A stretch of 64,000 nucleotides of DNA from JAGOFO01 sp964522105 (GTDB lineage Bacteria; Myxococcota_A; UBA9042; DTJE01). Below are positions 33,122 through 41,851 of this stretch, in pieces. Every line of letters starts with the position of its first letter. Within the stretch, counting starts at the first letter, position 1. The position numbers and the translations under genes are program-made. The DNA lies in NCBI GenBank assembly GCA_964522105.1, contig CAZFVA010000001.1:124001-188000 (forward strand), read 5' to 3'. The notes below the pieces were generated by a model. It was not told the DNA's origin. It searched no databases and saw nothing but the letters and a program-made list of their open reading frames with translations.

Positions 33122-34075
33122 CTAGTGAGCGCGGCTCTTTTCTTTTTCAATCACTGTTTTGAAATACTCTGCGGTAATGGCAAGGCCTTGTTCGAGCCCG
33201 ACCTTCGGTTCCCATCCCAGAATCTGGCGAGCCCTGGTGATGTCGGGGCGCCTGACCTTCGGGTCATCGACCGGCAGCGGCATGTTCCGGATTTCGAGCT
33301 TGCAACCGAACATTTTCTGAACGATTTCGGCAAATTCCATAACCGAGAACTCGTCAGGATTGCCGATGTTGACCGGCATGTGTTCTTCCGAATTCAGAAG
33401 GCGCACAAGACCTTCCACCAGATCCGACACGTAACAGAAAGACCTTGTCTGCGAGCCGTCGCCAAAGATTGGCAGGGCGCCACCCTTGATGGCCTGGCCC
33501 AGGAAGGCCGGGACAACGCGACCGTCACCCATCCGCATGCGTGGGCCATAAGTGTTAAAAATTCTTACTATTCTGGTATCAAGGCCGTGGTGACGGTGAT
33601 AAGCCATCGTTATGGCCTCGGCAAAACGCTTTGATTCATCATAAACGCTGCGGGGACCGATGCAGTTGACGTTGCCCCAGTACGTTTCCGGCTGCGGATG
33701 AACAAGGGGGTCTCCATACGTTTCACTGGTCGATGCAAGAAGGAATTTAGAGCCCTTTTCCTTGGCAAGGCCAAGCATCTTGTGGGTTCCCAGCGACCCG
33801 ACCTTCAGCGTTTCAATCGGGAACTTAAGGTAATCGACAGGACTTGCAGGCGACGCGAAATGCAGAATCGCGTCAAGTTCACCGGGGATATGAAGGTATT
33901 CGGTACAGTCCTGCTTTATGAAAATGAAGCCTTCGCGACCGAAAAAGGCATCAACATTCGCGACGTTACCGGTAAGCAGATTATCAACGCAAATGACCTC
34001 GTGGCCGTCATCAAGAAAACGTTCACACAGATGAGAACCGATGAACCCTGCCCCGCCAGTAATCAAAACTCTCAT
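33122..34075 (-). CDS. UDP-glucuronate decarboxylase (UDP-xylose synthase), SDR family
   Basis: 317-residue extended short-chain dehydrogenase that converts UDP-glucuronate to UDP-xylose for surface polysaccharide. Seen: the NAD motif TGGAGFIGSH at the N-terminus, catalytic Ser/Thr in STSETYGDPLVHPQ, the YxxxK pair in YDESKRF near 148, and GPRMRMGDGRVVPAFL, characteristic of UXS rather than of epimerases. The ATG at 34075 follows GGAGGAAATA; an in-frame upstream extension is not conserved. Confidence 0.93.
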   Translation of the reverse strand: MRVLITGGAGFIGSHLCERFLDDGHEVICVDNLLTGNVANVDAFFGREGFIFIKQDCTEYLHIPGELDAILHFASPASPVDYLKFPIETLKVGSLGTHKMLGLAKEKGSKFLLASTSETYGDPLVHPQPETYWGNVNCIGPRSVYDESKRFAEAITMAYHRHHGLDTRIVRIFNTYGPRMRMGDGRVVPAFLGQAIKGGALPIFGDGSQTRSFCYVSDLVEGLVRLLNSEEHMPVNIGNPDEFSVMEFAEIVQKMFGCKLEIRNMPLPVDDPKVRRPDITRARQILGWEPKVGLEQGLAITAEYFKTVIEKEKSRAH

Positions 34076-34187
34076 TATTTCCTCCGGGAGCGAACGCTTA
34101 AAACACAAGCAATACCCTGGATGGCACCAGATAATCAGCAAGCCTGTCTGCGCACGAAATCATGCCCCAGAAAGGCATCTGCGTCAA

Positions 34188-35582
34188 TCAGTTCGGGCTT
34201 TGCGCGGCGCTTGACATCGCCTGACGGCATAGCGAAACGACCGAATCTGCAATCTGAAAAACTTCGTCGAACAAAAGGCCTTCAGTCGCTGAACCGGGGT
34301 CGGTAAAGCACCCTCCGGCGTCGGCCCCGGCGCACGCCGATCTTACAGCGACAGCCGTACCGGTCGATGCCAGGCCCGACATGACCAGAGCGGCAAAATG
34401 ATGGCCGGTGGACATCAATTCAACAGCCGCCGATTCCAGAAACGCCGATCCGACGACCGGGTAGCCCTTCAAGGCCAGTGAAACCCCGTTGAAAAACAAG
34501 GACCAGACCCGCGCCGGAAGAATGCGGGGAATCGAAGTGCCTGGATATGGACGATCGGCGATGCGACATATCTCTTCGACATCCAGAAACGCCCGGCGGG
34601 CATCGATCGGAACGTCCGGCGGCAGGTCGGAAACAAGACAGCGTTCAGACTCGGGGTCAACCGGATCAACCGAATCAGCGGAATCAACGGCCGGGCCTGT
34701 CGGGTTTCCGGTTACAGAAAGATACTCCATCCAGCCGTTGCCCAGGTCGGCTACCGCCTGAATTTCCCAGTCAGGGGAAGCAGTTCCACGCTGAAAAACG
34801 GCCCTTTCTATAAGCAGCATGCGCGGCTGACCAGCGGCAAGTGCGCGGAAAACGAACCGCCCGCGATCGACTCGATTTTCAGATTCACGCAGCAGGGGGA
34901 CGCCTTCAAAAATGCTTGTCGAGACCCCGGAAATCTTTTCGCCGGACGAAATGTACTTGGCGGCGGCCATACCGGCAAACGTCCAGACGTCATGCGGCAC
35001 GACTACGACTCCGCCGGGCATAGTCTGGCGGTATGTATAGATGACATCGGCAACACCGTCACCGGACACGTCCAGCAGGGACATCGAAACCGACTTTCCG
35101 GAGCGGCTTAAATACCAGCCGAACGCCGGGCGCCTGTTCTGGGAAATACCGGCTGAAGGCATCACAAGAACACCGTGGATCGAGCCGTTGGCAAAGCCTG
35201 CGGCGTCGGATTCAAGGTCGACCGCAATCACCTTGTTTCTAGCCAGATGACCTGACACCGGACCGTCAAAAGCTTGCTTGAAGACGGTGACGCGCGATGG
35301 CAGCCACACAAAATTGCCGCAACTGATGTCCCTGATGCCTTCCAGCGGGCAGCGACGGCCATCGGAAAAACCGGAAACCTGATATGTGAAAGTGTCAGGG
35401 GTTTCAACAACATCAAGGACCACCAGACCGAAGGCACGTTCAACCACAGAATCCGCAGTCGATTTTTCCAGAACTATCGGCACACCTGCGGGGGCTTCAG
35501 GGACAGCGCCGAACTGGGCGACGGCCGGAACGGACCACAAAACAACGGCCGCAAATGCTGAAAAAAGTCTTGTCAGCATCAA
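34188..35582 (-). CDS. Exported protein of unknown function
   Basis: 464 residues with a cleavable signal peptide (about 1-22, ending VPAVAQ). The middle contains SLLDVSGDGVADVIYTYRQ (about 170-190), resembling a Ca-binding FG-GAP/VCBS strand, and the C-terminal part is more helical and has several Cys. No family recognised. It overlaps the upstream propeller lipoprotein gene by four bases, so the two are coupled. Confidence 0.75.
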   Translation of the reverse strand: MMLTRLFSAFAAVVLWSVPAVAQFGAVPEAPAGVPIVLEKSTADSVVERAFGLVVLDVVETPDTFTYQVSGFSDGRRCPLEGIRDISCGNFVWLPSRVTVFKQAFDGPVSGHLARNKVIAVDLESDAAGFANGSIHGVLVMPSAGISQNRRPAFGWYLSRSGKSVSMSLLDVSGDGVADVIYTYRQTMPGGVVVVPHDVWTFAGMAAAKYISSGEKISGVSTSIFEGVPLLRESENRVDRGRFVFRALAAGQPRMLLIERAVFQRGTASPDWEIQAVADLGNGWMEYLSVTGNPTGPAVDSADSVDPVDPESERCLVSDLPPDVPIDARRAFLDVEEICRIADRPYPGTSIPRILPARVWSLFFNGVSLALKGYPVVGSAFLESAAVELMSTGHHFAALVMSGLASTGTAVAVRSACAGADAGGCFTDPGSATEGLLFDEVFQIADSVVSLCRQAMSSAAQSPN

Positions 35583-37633
35583 AAAGTCCCCTGAAGAAGC
35601 GGTGTAACCGATGGATCAAAAACAGCGGCAGTACCACCGTTTCCCGCCAGATAAAGGCGCCCGCCGGGACCGGACCCGCCATCAATATCATTGAAAACCC
35701 GCAAAGAACCTGTTTCGACCGGTGTTACGGCAGTGCCATCAAAGCCAAGCATGGCCCCGGCCCAGCCGACAGCGTACAGATCGTTTGACTGACCGTCTGA
35801 AATCCCGCCGACACCATACAGGAACGAAGCCGGGTCTTCATAAAGCCGTTCGCAGGTCTGATCACCGCAGCGCAGAACGATGCCGTTGTCCCCGACGGCC
35901 AGCACGCTGCCATCGGCAAGGGGCGCAAGGTCGCGAATGGCCGACTGCGTGTAAGTCATGACGTCTTCAAAGGTGGAACCGTCCGGGGCCGGAAGCAGGA
36001 CGAGCAGACCATTTTCACCGGCCGCAAACACACCGAGGGCGGTACGGCAGACCGACGTCACGCGGCCTGAGACCTGGGCGACAAAGTGCGGCACCATCGT
36101 CAGGTCCATTTGAAGAATCGAGCCGTCACGACCGGCCATCAGCCAGCCGGAATCGTCCATGAAGACGTCGACCAGATCTTCAACCGTGGAAGACACGATG
36201 CTGGAAACAGGTCTGACACCGTCGGAATCGGGGCCGGCGACAAAAATGACGACGCCGTCATCACCGACAACGACACCGCCATCGACGGCATTCAGGACCG
36301 ACGTGACACCGGACTCAACCAGACCGAACAGGCCGGTGCGGTATTCAAGGATCAGGCCGTTGGCACCGACAAAAAGGACCTCGTCGTCAACGGTGACGTC
36401 GGGGACGGCGGTGATGGAACTCTCAACAAAAACACCATTGAAGTTCGATTCAGGGCCGGCAAAACGATCGTTCCACGTTTCATCATCAGCGTTGAACTGC
36501 ACGATTGACGACATCATTCCGGCGGCAAAAAGCGTCCCGTCACCGGCATCGCCAGCGAAGGCGACAGTGCGCAGATCAGCCAGTGAATTTACTGGACCGG
36601 CCACATCAGAAAGCTTCCAGTGAGACCCGTCCCAGTGAATTATTGCGCCACCGTTACCGACCGCCCAGACATCTGAAGAAGACGTACCGGTAACGGCATA
36701 AAGGTCACGTGCCGGTTCGGAAGAATCATCGGAAAGCTGCTGTTCCCACCTGATTGAACCAGCCTTTTTCATTACGATTGTGCCAAGATTTCCAACGGCA
36801 AACATTGCGCCGTCAGGGGCTCTGTAGATGTCGCGCATCCATGAAAGCGTCCCGGCGATCTGCGAAGAAATCCAGACAGTTCCAGACAGTTCAAACAGCG
36901 AACCGTAAGCGCCGACGGCCCACGTCCCGCCGTTGACTTCCGAAAGCACTCCAAGCAGGTCATAGACGACGCCGGAATTCTGTTCGTCCCAGACACCATC
37001 AAGGTAGTGAACGATAGTCCCGGCGCGGCCGACCGCGTAACATTCGTCACGGGCCGGGCACGAAATGGCCAGTAGATCCTTGTCAACAGGGCTGTTCAGG
37101 TCGGCCCACACGCCGTCACGGAAACGCAGGGCAATGCCGTCCTGCCCGACAACGTAAATGGTGTCGTCGCGGCCCGCGATGGCGAAAAAGTTCTTTCTGA
37201 CAGGCGGGATCGGCCCCGAAACAAACTCGCCGTTACGCAGGACCAGAACAAGACCGTTATCACCGACGGCCCACACAGACGTGTTGGCGTTGCCCCACAT
37301 CCCGTTTATGTTACCGGCATCTGACATGTCAAAGACGCGGAAGGCCGGATTTGGTGGCGTGGAAGTGTCGGTATCGCCTGTGGATTCGTCGGAAGGCGGC
37401 ACATCGGCGGCGACGTCGGTATCAGGCGGCAGCGAGTCAGTGGCAACGTCGACGTCAGGCGGCAGGGGCGAGTCCATGGCGGTGTCGAAGGCGACATCTG
37501 ACGCGGCATCGGCGGTGACATCAAGCGTCGCGTCGTCGGAAGGCACGACAGTCGAACCGCACCCGACACCGGCGACAAGCGTCACGACAAAAAGTGCTTT
37601 TAAGACAACCTGCAGGTACAACGCGGCCACCAT
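35579..37633 (-). CDS. Beta-propeller lipoprotein with Asp/Pro-rich tether
   Basis: 684 residues. Lipobox VGC (Cys 25), then an acidic Asp/Pro/Thr-rich tether of about 70 residues, then some dozen repeats containing WAVGxNGxIxx or FAAGxxGxI, typical of YCF48/BNR-like beta-propellers. Probably surface-exposed and binding, not catalytic. Start ATG at 37633 or GTG at 37630; no Shine-Dalgarno is evident, and it starts 17 bases after the methyltransferase stop. It is coupled to the downstream exported protein by a four-base overlap. Confidence 0.8.
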   Translation of the reverse strand: MVAALYLQVVLKALFVVTLVAGVGCGSTVVPSDDATLDVTADAASDVAFDTAMDSPLPPDVDVATDSLPPDTDVAADVPPSDESTGDTDTSTPPNPAFRVFDMSDAGNINGMWGNANTSVWAVGDNGLVLVLRNGEFVSGPIPPVRKNFFAIAGRDDTIYVVGQDGIALRFRDGVWADLNSPVDKDLLAISCPARDECYAVGRAGTIVHYLDGVWDEQNSGVVYDLLGVLSEVNGGTWAVGAYGSLFELSGTVWISSQIAGTLSWMRDIYRAPDGAMFAVGNLGTIVMKKAGSIRWEQQLSDDSSEPARDLYAVTGTSSSDVWAVGNGGAIIHWDGSHWKLSDVAGPVNSLADLRTVAFAGDAGDGTLFAAGMMSSIVQFNADDETWNDRFAGPESNFNGVFVESSITAVPDVTVDDEVLFVGANGLILEYRTGLFGLVESGVTSVLNAVDGGVVVGDDGVVIFVAGPDSDGVRPVSSIVSSTVEDLVDVFMDDSGWLMAGRDGSILQMDLTMVPHFVAQVSGRVTSVCRTALGVFAAGENGLLVLLPAPDGSTFEDVMTYTQSAIRDLAPLADGSVLAVGDNGIVLRCGDQTCERLYEDPASFLYGVGGISDGQSNDLYAVGWAGAMLGFDGTAVTPVETGSLRVFNDIDGGSGPGGRLYLAGNGGTAAVFDPSVTPLLQGTF

Positions 37634-37650
37634 TTAATTGTCATTGCGGA

Positions 37651-39297
37651 TCATATCAGATGATGACTGAAAAAGGCCTCTATCGAAGCGGGAATTGTTC
37701 CGCAGACAGACAATTCATTGAGGGCGGCGCGAACGTCACATTCGGACAGCAGGGCGAAGACTTCAGGTTTCGGGACAAGGGCACGGTTCAGGTCGTTCGG
37801 CTCAAATTTATCAAGTGAATCACCGTACTTGCGCATGGACAGCGACAACATTCGACGTCCGGCGTCTGAAAACAGGTACAGAAAAAGGCAGTCAACCACG
37901 TGGGGGCACGGACCAACTTCGTAGAGGGGCGTCACCGAAGGATCTAACTGAAATCCGTGATAACACGTCATGTTAAGGGCATCACTGTAGTTCCTGATGA
38001 CCTTATAGCCGCCTCGGGAAAAGACGCCAAGCAGGATCGGGGCAGATTGCCTGACTTCAGTTCTGTACCAGGGATTGCGGTGACTGGTAAGAAATCTGGT
38101 GTGATACCCGGCACTTTCACCGGCGCTTATGTAAGTTTGTGCGGCTGCGGACGGTGTACTGCCGGGACTGAACAGAAAAGTCCTGTGGCCTGCTCTGGCA
38201 AGCGCATCAAGGTCGGCCGGGGAAAAGACAGGATTTTTGATGTGCGAGCTTCTGGTGATACAGGCCGTGACGTCACTGGCCTGAAGGCCAAGTTCCCGGA
38301 CCTGGTCGGCAGACAGCGCGAAAAATTCATTTGCGCCTGTCGCAATCCCACGGCTGAACCGCCCGTAATATTCCAATGGAACCATACGGTTATGGTTGAA
38401 TTCAACGGCGGTGGGCTGCAAATATTTCAACCACTTGTCGGCCGGGTCAAGTGCCGAAACTGCGACACGGCTGCACGGCGATTTTTCAAGGCATCCGGGC
38501 AGATCGCCGATGTGATTGATGACGTGGAAATCTACGGCGGAGGGGGCGGACCGGTCAGAATCCCGCGACAAATCTGCGTCACCGGAAGTGCGTGGACCTG
38601 CATTCACGAGGATGATGCCGACCGACGTAATCACATCCGGGAAAACGTCCTTTTCGCAGTTCAGACTGATGATTGCCTTCAACCGCGAATCGTTCAGCAG
38701 TTGCTGCTTAACCAGAGTCCCGTACCCGGCGTTCAGAAACTCGAGCGGCATGATGTAGGCCAGGCGGCCGCCGGGGGCGAGTTCCGACAATGATTTCAAA
38801 AGGAACGCTGATGCGGTGTTGGTGTAACCGGAAAGACGGATGCCGAGCCTGTCTTCAAAATCCTGAAAGACCTGCTGACGCCCGGAAAACTTCTGAAATC
38901 TCATGTACGGCGGATTGCAGACAATGTTCAGGTGCTGACGGCCCCATGTTTTGAAGTAGTCTTCCAGATGAACGTTTGCCACCGTGTCTGGATGATGCAT
39001 TTTCCAGAAATCAAGTACCGTGGGATCTACTTCAGAGGCGTAAAAAGCGACATCACTCCGGCCACTTACCGCATCAAAAAAGGCCCCGTGACCAAAGCAG
39101 GGATCGTAAAGCGACTTCTGACCTGACCGCAAAACCTGGTCAACCATGAATGAAGCGACCCGTGGATCGGTGAAAAACTGACCGAACTGCTGCCGGTGTC
39201 TGCTGCTCACAGATTCGCCATATGTAGATGCAATGTCAGTCATTGTTACCAAATCAAATAAGTCGCCTCGCTTCCAGGAACGGTGCCTGCCTGACAT
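37651..39297 (-). CDS. N6-adenine DNA methyltransferase (Eco57I/TaqI-like), orphan
   Basis: 548 residues. SAM motif region FTDPRVASFMVDQVL followed by DPCFGHGAFFDAV (about 65-75), and the catalytic NPPY near 133, so a gamma-type N6-adenine methyltransferase. The C-terminal half is a target-recognition-like domain. No endonuclease or specificity gene is adjacent, so it may be an orphan or one half of a type IIG-like system that lost the nuclease. The start may instead be the ATG at 39243 (residue 19). It is divergent from imuA and shares with it the 130-base region holding the LexA-type palindrome. Confidence 0.85.
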   Translation of the reverse strand: MSGRHRSWKRGDLFDLVTMTDIASTYGESVSSRHRQQFGQFFTDPRVASFMVDQVLRSGQKSLYDPCFGHGAFFDAVSGRSDVAFYASEVDPTVLDFWKMHHPDTVANVHLEDYFKTWGRQHLNIVCNPPYMRFQKFSGRQQVFQDFEDRLGIRLSGYTNTASAFLLKSLSELAPGGRLAYIMPLEFLNAGYGTLVKQQLLNDSRLKAIISLNCEKDVFPDVITSVGIILVNAGPRTSGDADLSRDSDRSAPSAVDFHVINHIGDLPGCLEKSPCSRVAVSALDPADKWLKYLQPTAVEFNHNRMVPLEYYGRFSRGIATGANEFFALSADQVRELGLQASDVTACITRSSHIKNPVFSPADLDALARAGHRTFLFSPGSTPSAAAQTYISAGESAGYHTRFLTSHRNPWYRTEVRQSAPILLGVFSRGGYKVIRNYSDALNMTCYHGFQLDPSVTPLYEVGPCPHVVDCLFLYLFSDAGRRMLSLSMRKYGDSLDKFEPNDLNRALVPKPEVFALLSECDVRAALNELSVCGTIPASIEAFFSHHLI

Positions 39298-39330
39298 TAC
39301 TTACAAAACCCCGGCATATCAACCACCAGG

Positions 39331-39342
39331 TGGCAAATGCCA
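39331..39342. other. Short palindrome between the methyltransferase and imuA
   Basis: TGGCAAATGCCA is a perfect 12-base palindrome in the divergent promoter region, 22 bases from the LexA-type site on the methyltransferase side. It may be an operator for that gene. Confidence 0.35.
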
Positions 39343-39358
39343 TTTTTGCACAAAATAC

Positions 39359-39387
39359 TTGATTACTGAACAAACGTTCAGTACACT
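39359..39387 (+). promoter_or_regulatory. imuA promoter with the SOS box as its spacer
   Basis: TTGATT at 39359-39364 and TACACT at 39382-39387 enclose a 17-base spacer that coincides with the LexA-type palindrome. A repressor bound there would exclude RNA polymerase. Confidence 0.65.
39364..39383. promoter_or_regulatory. LexA-type SOS box
   Basis: TACTGAACAAACGTTCAGTA: eight-base arms pair perfectly around AAAC. The core GAAC-N4-GTTC equals the Gram-positive-type LexA site, and the right half GTTCAG equals that of the Myxococcus LexA motif. It is 44 bases upstream of imuA. Confidence 0.85.
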
Positions 39388-39427
39388 TAAAACACTATCC
39401 CCAAATTGAATAACTGACGGGGTGACG

Positions 39428-40147
39428 ATGTCCGGCAACAGCGCAGTGGCAAAAATATTGGCCGCAATTCCGGACGGAATGGTCAGGCGGGCGGCGGCCC
39501 CGTTTGAAAAACGGCCCGGGCTGAAATCCGGGATAGGTGAACTGGATCGGGTACTTGGCGGGGGCTGGGCGCGTGGAAAGCTGAATATTCTGGAAGCCGG
39601 GGCTTCGGCATCGACCGGGCGGACGGCCATTGCATACGCGACGGCGGCGGCTGTGACAGGACATGGATACACAGCGGCCTGGGTGGACGGGGACGGGTCG
39701 CTTGACCCTGTAACGCTTCAGGAATCCGGGGCAAACATGAAAAGGCTGCTGTGGGTACGCGGGCCGCTTTCCGGTGAACGAACGATGAAGGCGTCACACG
39801 AAATCATCACGTCAGGGCTGTTTGAACTGCTTGTAATCAGGCCGTCGCGGGAAGGCGGCACAGGCAGTTCGGCCATGCAGTGGGCGCGACTTTCCAGGGA
39901 AACTGAAATAACCGGCACAACGGTTCTGGTGATTGACAGGGGCGGGTTCGGGGCGGTCAGGGGGGCGGTGTCGGCCAGTTTTGAACCGCTTGAATCAATG
40001 TGGGTCGGCCAGTGGGGCCCGTGGGGATATCTGGATGGTGCCGCCGTTCTGGCGCGGACCGACGCGCCGGGCGTCATCCCGGAACAGGTACGGATCGACT
40101 CAAAGGCGGGGTACGGGTTTATGGCGGGGTACGGGAATTGCTTATGA
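39428..40147 (+). CDS. imuA: ImuA, RecA-like mutasome subunit
   Basis: 239 residues of the RecA/SulA-like superfamily, first gene of the imuA-imuB-dnaE2 DNA-damage mutagenesis cassette. Seen: the RecA-like opening GIGELDRVLGGGWARGKLNI and a degenerate P-loop, GASASTGRTAI, in which the usual Lys is Arg. ATG at 39428 is chosen since GGGG lies 5 bases upstream; GTG 39422 is possible. It overlaps imuB by four bases. In this family it helps recruit the translesion polymerase to RecA filaments (family knowledge). Confidence 0.88.
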   Translation: MSGNSAVAKILAAIPDGMVRRAAAPFEKRPGLKSGIGELDRVLGGGWARGKLNILEAGASASTGRTAIAYATAAAVTGHGYTAAWVDGDGSLDPVTLQESGANMKRLLWVRGPLSGERTMKASHEIITSGLFELLVIRPSREGGTGSSAMQWARLSRETEITGTTVLVIDRGGFGAVRGAVSASFEPLESMWVGQWGPWGYLDGAAVLARTDAPGVIPEQVRIDSKAGYGFMAGYGNCL

Positions 40148-41844
40148 AAGCTTCAGTCAGACAGTCGGGGAATCTGAAAAAATCCGGGCAGATGCGGATG
40201 TTCGCGTGCCTTCTGGCACCTGCCCTGCCATTGCAGGCAATTTTGCGTTCTGAACCGGATATCTACGGAAAACCGCTGGCGTCAGTAACGGGCGAAGGCA
40301 CCGGGGCGCGCATCAACTTCGTGGCGGGACCGGCCCGCGAGCTTGGTGTCAGGGCAGGAATGACTGCGTCACAGGCCAGGTCACTGGCACCGGGCGTCAT
40401 CATCAAAAGGCCGGCGGACGGCGTGGTCAGGGCTACACATCAGGCTTTGGTCGATCTGGCACTTGCATTTTCACACTCGGTCGAAGACACCGGCCCCGAC
40501 GTCGTCATGATGGAAGTGACCGGGCATGAACATATACATGGATCATTTGAACTGATGGGTGCGGCGGTTGCGGCGGCTGCCGACAGAAACGGTCTGAAAG
40601 TCAGGATCGGGTTTGCGGCAGGGGCCAGACTTGCAGAAATCGCCGCCAGATCGGGCAACGGCGTCACCGTCTTCAAAAAGGGTGGCGAGCGCGACACAAT
40701 CGCCCACATGGACATCCGCGTCCTGAACCCGACTCCGCGACTTCTGACCGAACTGGGGCGGCTTGGCATTCAACGGGTCGGTGCGCTGGCAGCACTGCCG
40801 GCATCGGGGATCGGCACACGGCTGGGACCGGACGGTGTCGCACTTCACAGGCTGGCATGCGGGCTCGACCAGTCGATTGTGGAAAATCCCGTCATCCTGA
40901 CAGACAGATTTGAAGAATGTGTCAGCCTGGACTACTCGCTTGATAACCTGGAACCGCTGATGTTTCTGCTGTCGGGTGCGGCCGACCGGATATCGCGCCG
41001 GATGGAGATGCGCGGGCTGTGTCCCGGTGCGCTTCACCTTGTGCTGAACCTTGATACGTCGGGCATCACCGGACAGGCGAACTCTGCGGGTCCGGACGAA
41101 GCCGCTGAACACTCCGCCATAATGGCGATAACGGTCCCGGCGTCGTCGATTGCGCAAAATCCATCAACAATTTCAATGCTTTTACACAGGGCGCTCGGCA
41201 AGAATCCGCCACGCGGCGACGTGTGCGGATTTTCGCTTGTCATGGAGGCCGGACAAAGAAAGTCAGTCCAGTGCCAGTTGTTCGGACCGCCAATTCTGGA
41301 ACCAGGCAAAGTCCGCGAACTGATAGGTAAATTGACTACTTTTGCCGGGGAAGGAAATGTCGGGTCACCGGACGTCATGGATTCAAACGCGCGTGACCCG
41401 GGGACGGTCATTCCGTTTACGCCACAACCTTCTGTTTTCAAACCGGGAACACCGGCAGAAATTGCCCCGGTCCTGGGGCTGCGGCGCTTCAATCCCCCGC
41501 TGGAAGCATACGTAACGATGTCCCGGCACAGAATGGGGGCGACGCACCTGACAGGGGCTCAAGCGATCAATGGTAGACAAATGTGGTCTGCAGCGCGGAC
41601 CGAAACCAACGTACCTGATGGGTACATGGCCGGGTCGGACCCGGTCCCTTCGGAAATCAGAAGTTCCGTGATTTCAGGCCACATAATCCGGGCGGCAGGA
41701 CCGTGGTACGCCGATGCAGACTGGTGGACTGCGGCACCGCAGGCCGGGGCGTTTTACGACGTCGAGCTGTCGGGGCGCGGACTTTTCAGGTTATGGCACG
41801 ACCTGCTGACCGACAAGTGGTTCGTCGAGGGCATCTGGGACTGA
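40144..41844 (+). CDS. imuB: ImuB, catalytically inactive Y-family polymerase-like subunit
   Basis: 566 residues. Y-family fold without the acidic catalytic residues: the first-strand Asp is replaced (LLAPALPLQAIL), and the usual DxSG becomes MEVTGHEHIHG. A clamp-binding-like QLFGPP lies near residue 380, and the C-terminal ImuB tail (DWW...FYDVELSGRGLFRLWHD...FVEGIWD) is present. It acts as the hub linking ImuA, the beta clamp and DnaE2. ATGA overlap with imuA; the frame is also open further upstream, but that part lies within imuA. Confidence 0.9.
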   Translation: MKASVRQSGNLKKSGQMRMFACLLAPALPLQAILRSEPDIYGKPLASVTGEGTGARINFVAGPARELGVRAGMTASQARSLAPGVIIKRPADGVVRATHQALVDLALAFSHSVEDTGPDVVMMEVTGHEHIHGSFELMGAAVAAAADRNGLKVRIGFAAGARLAEIAARSGNGVTVFKKGGERDTIAHMDIRVLNPTPRLLTELGRLGIQRVGALAALPASGIGTRLGPDGVALHRLACGLDQSIVENPVILTDRFEECVSLDYSLDNLEPLMFLLSGAADRISRRMEMRGLCPGALHLVLNLDTSGITGQANSAGPDEAAEHSAIMAITVPASSIAQNPSTISMLLHRALGKNPPRGDVCGFSLVMEAGQRKSVQCQLFGPPILEPGKVRELIGKLTTFAGEGNVGSPDVMDSNARDPGTVIPFTPQPSVFKPGTPAEIAPVLGLRRFNPPLEAYVTMSRHRMGATHLTGAQAINGRQMWSAARTETNVPDGYMAGSDPVPSEIRSSVISGHIIRAAGPWYADADWWTAAPQAGAFYDVELSGRGLFRLWHDLLTDKWFVEGIWD

Positions 41845-41851
41845 CAAAATC

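Noticed and set aside
37651..39297. Restriction-modification, BREX or DISARM defence island around the methyltransferase
   Set aside because: No nuclease, helicase, PglZ or other defence gene is adjacent.
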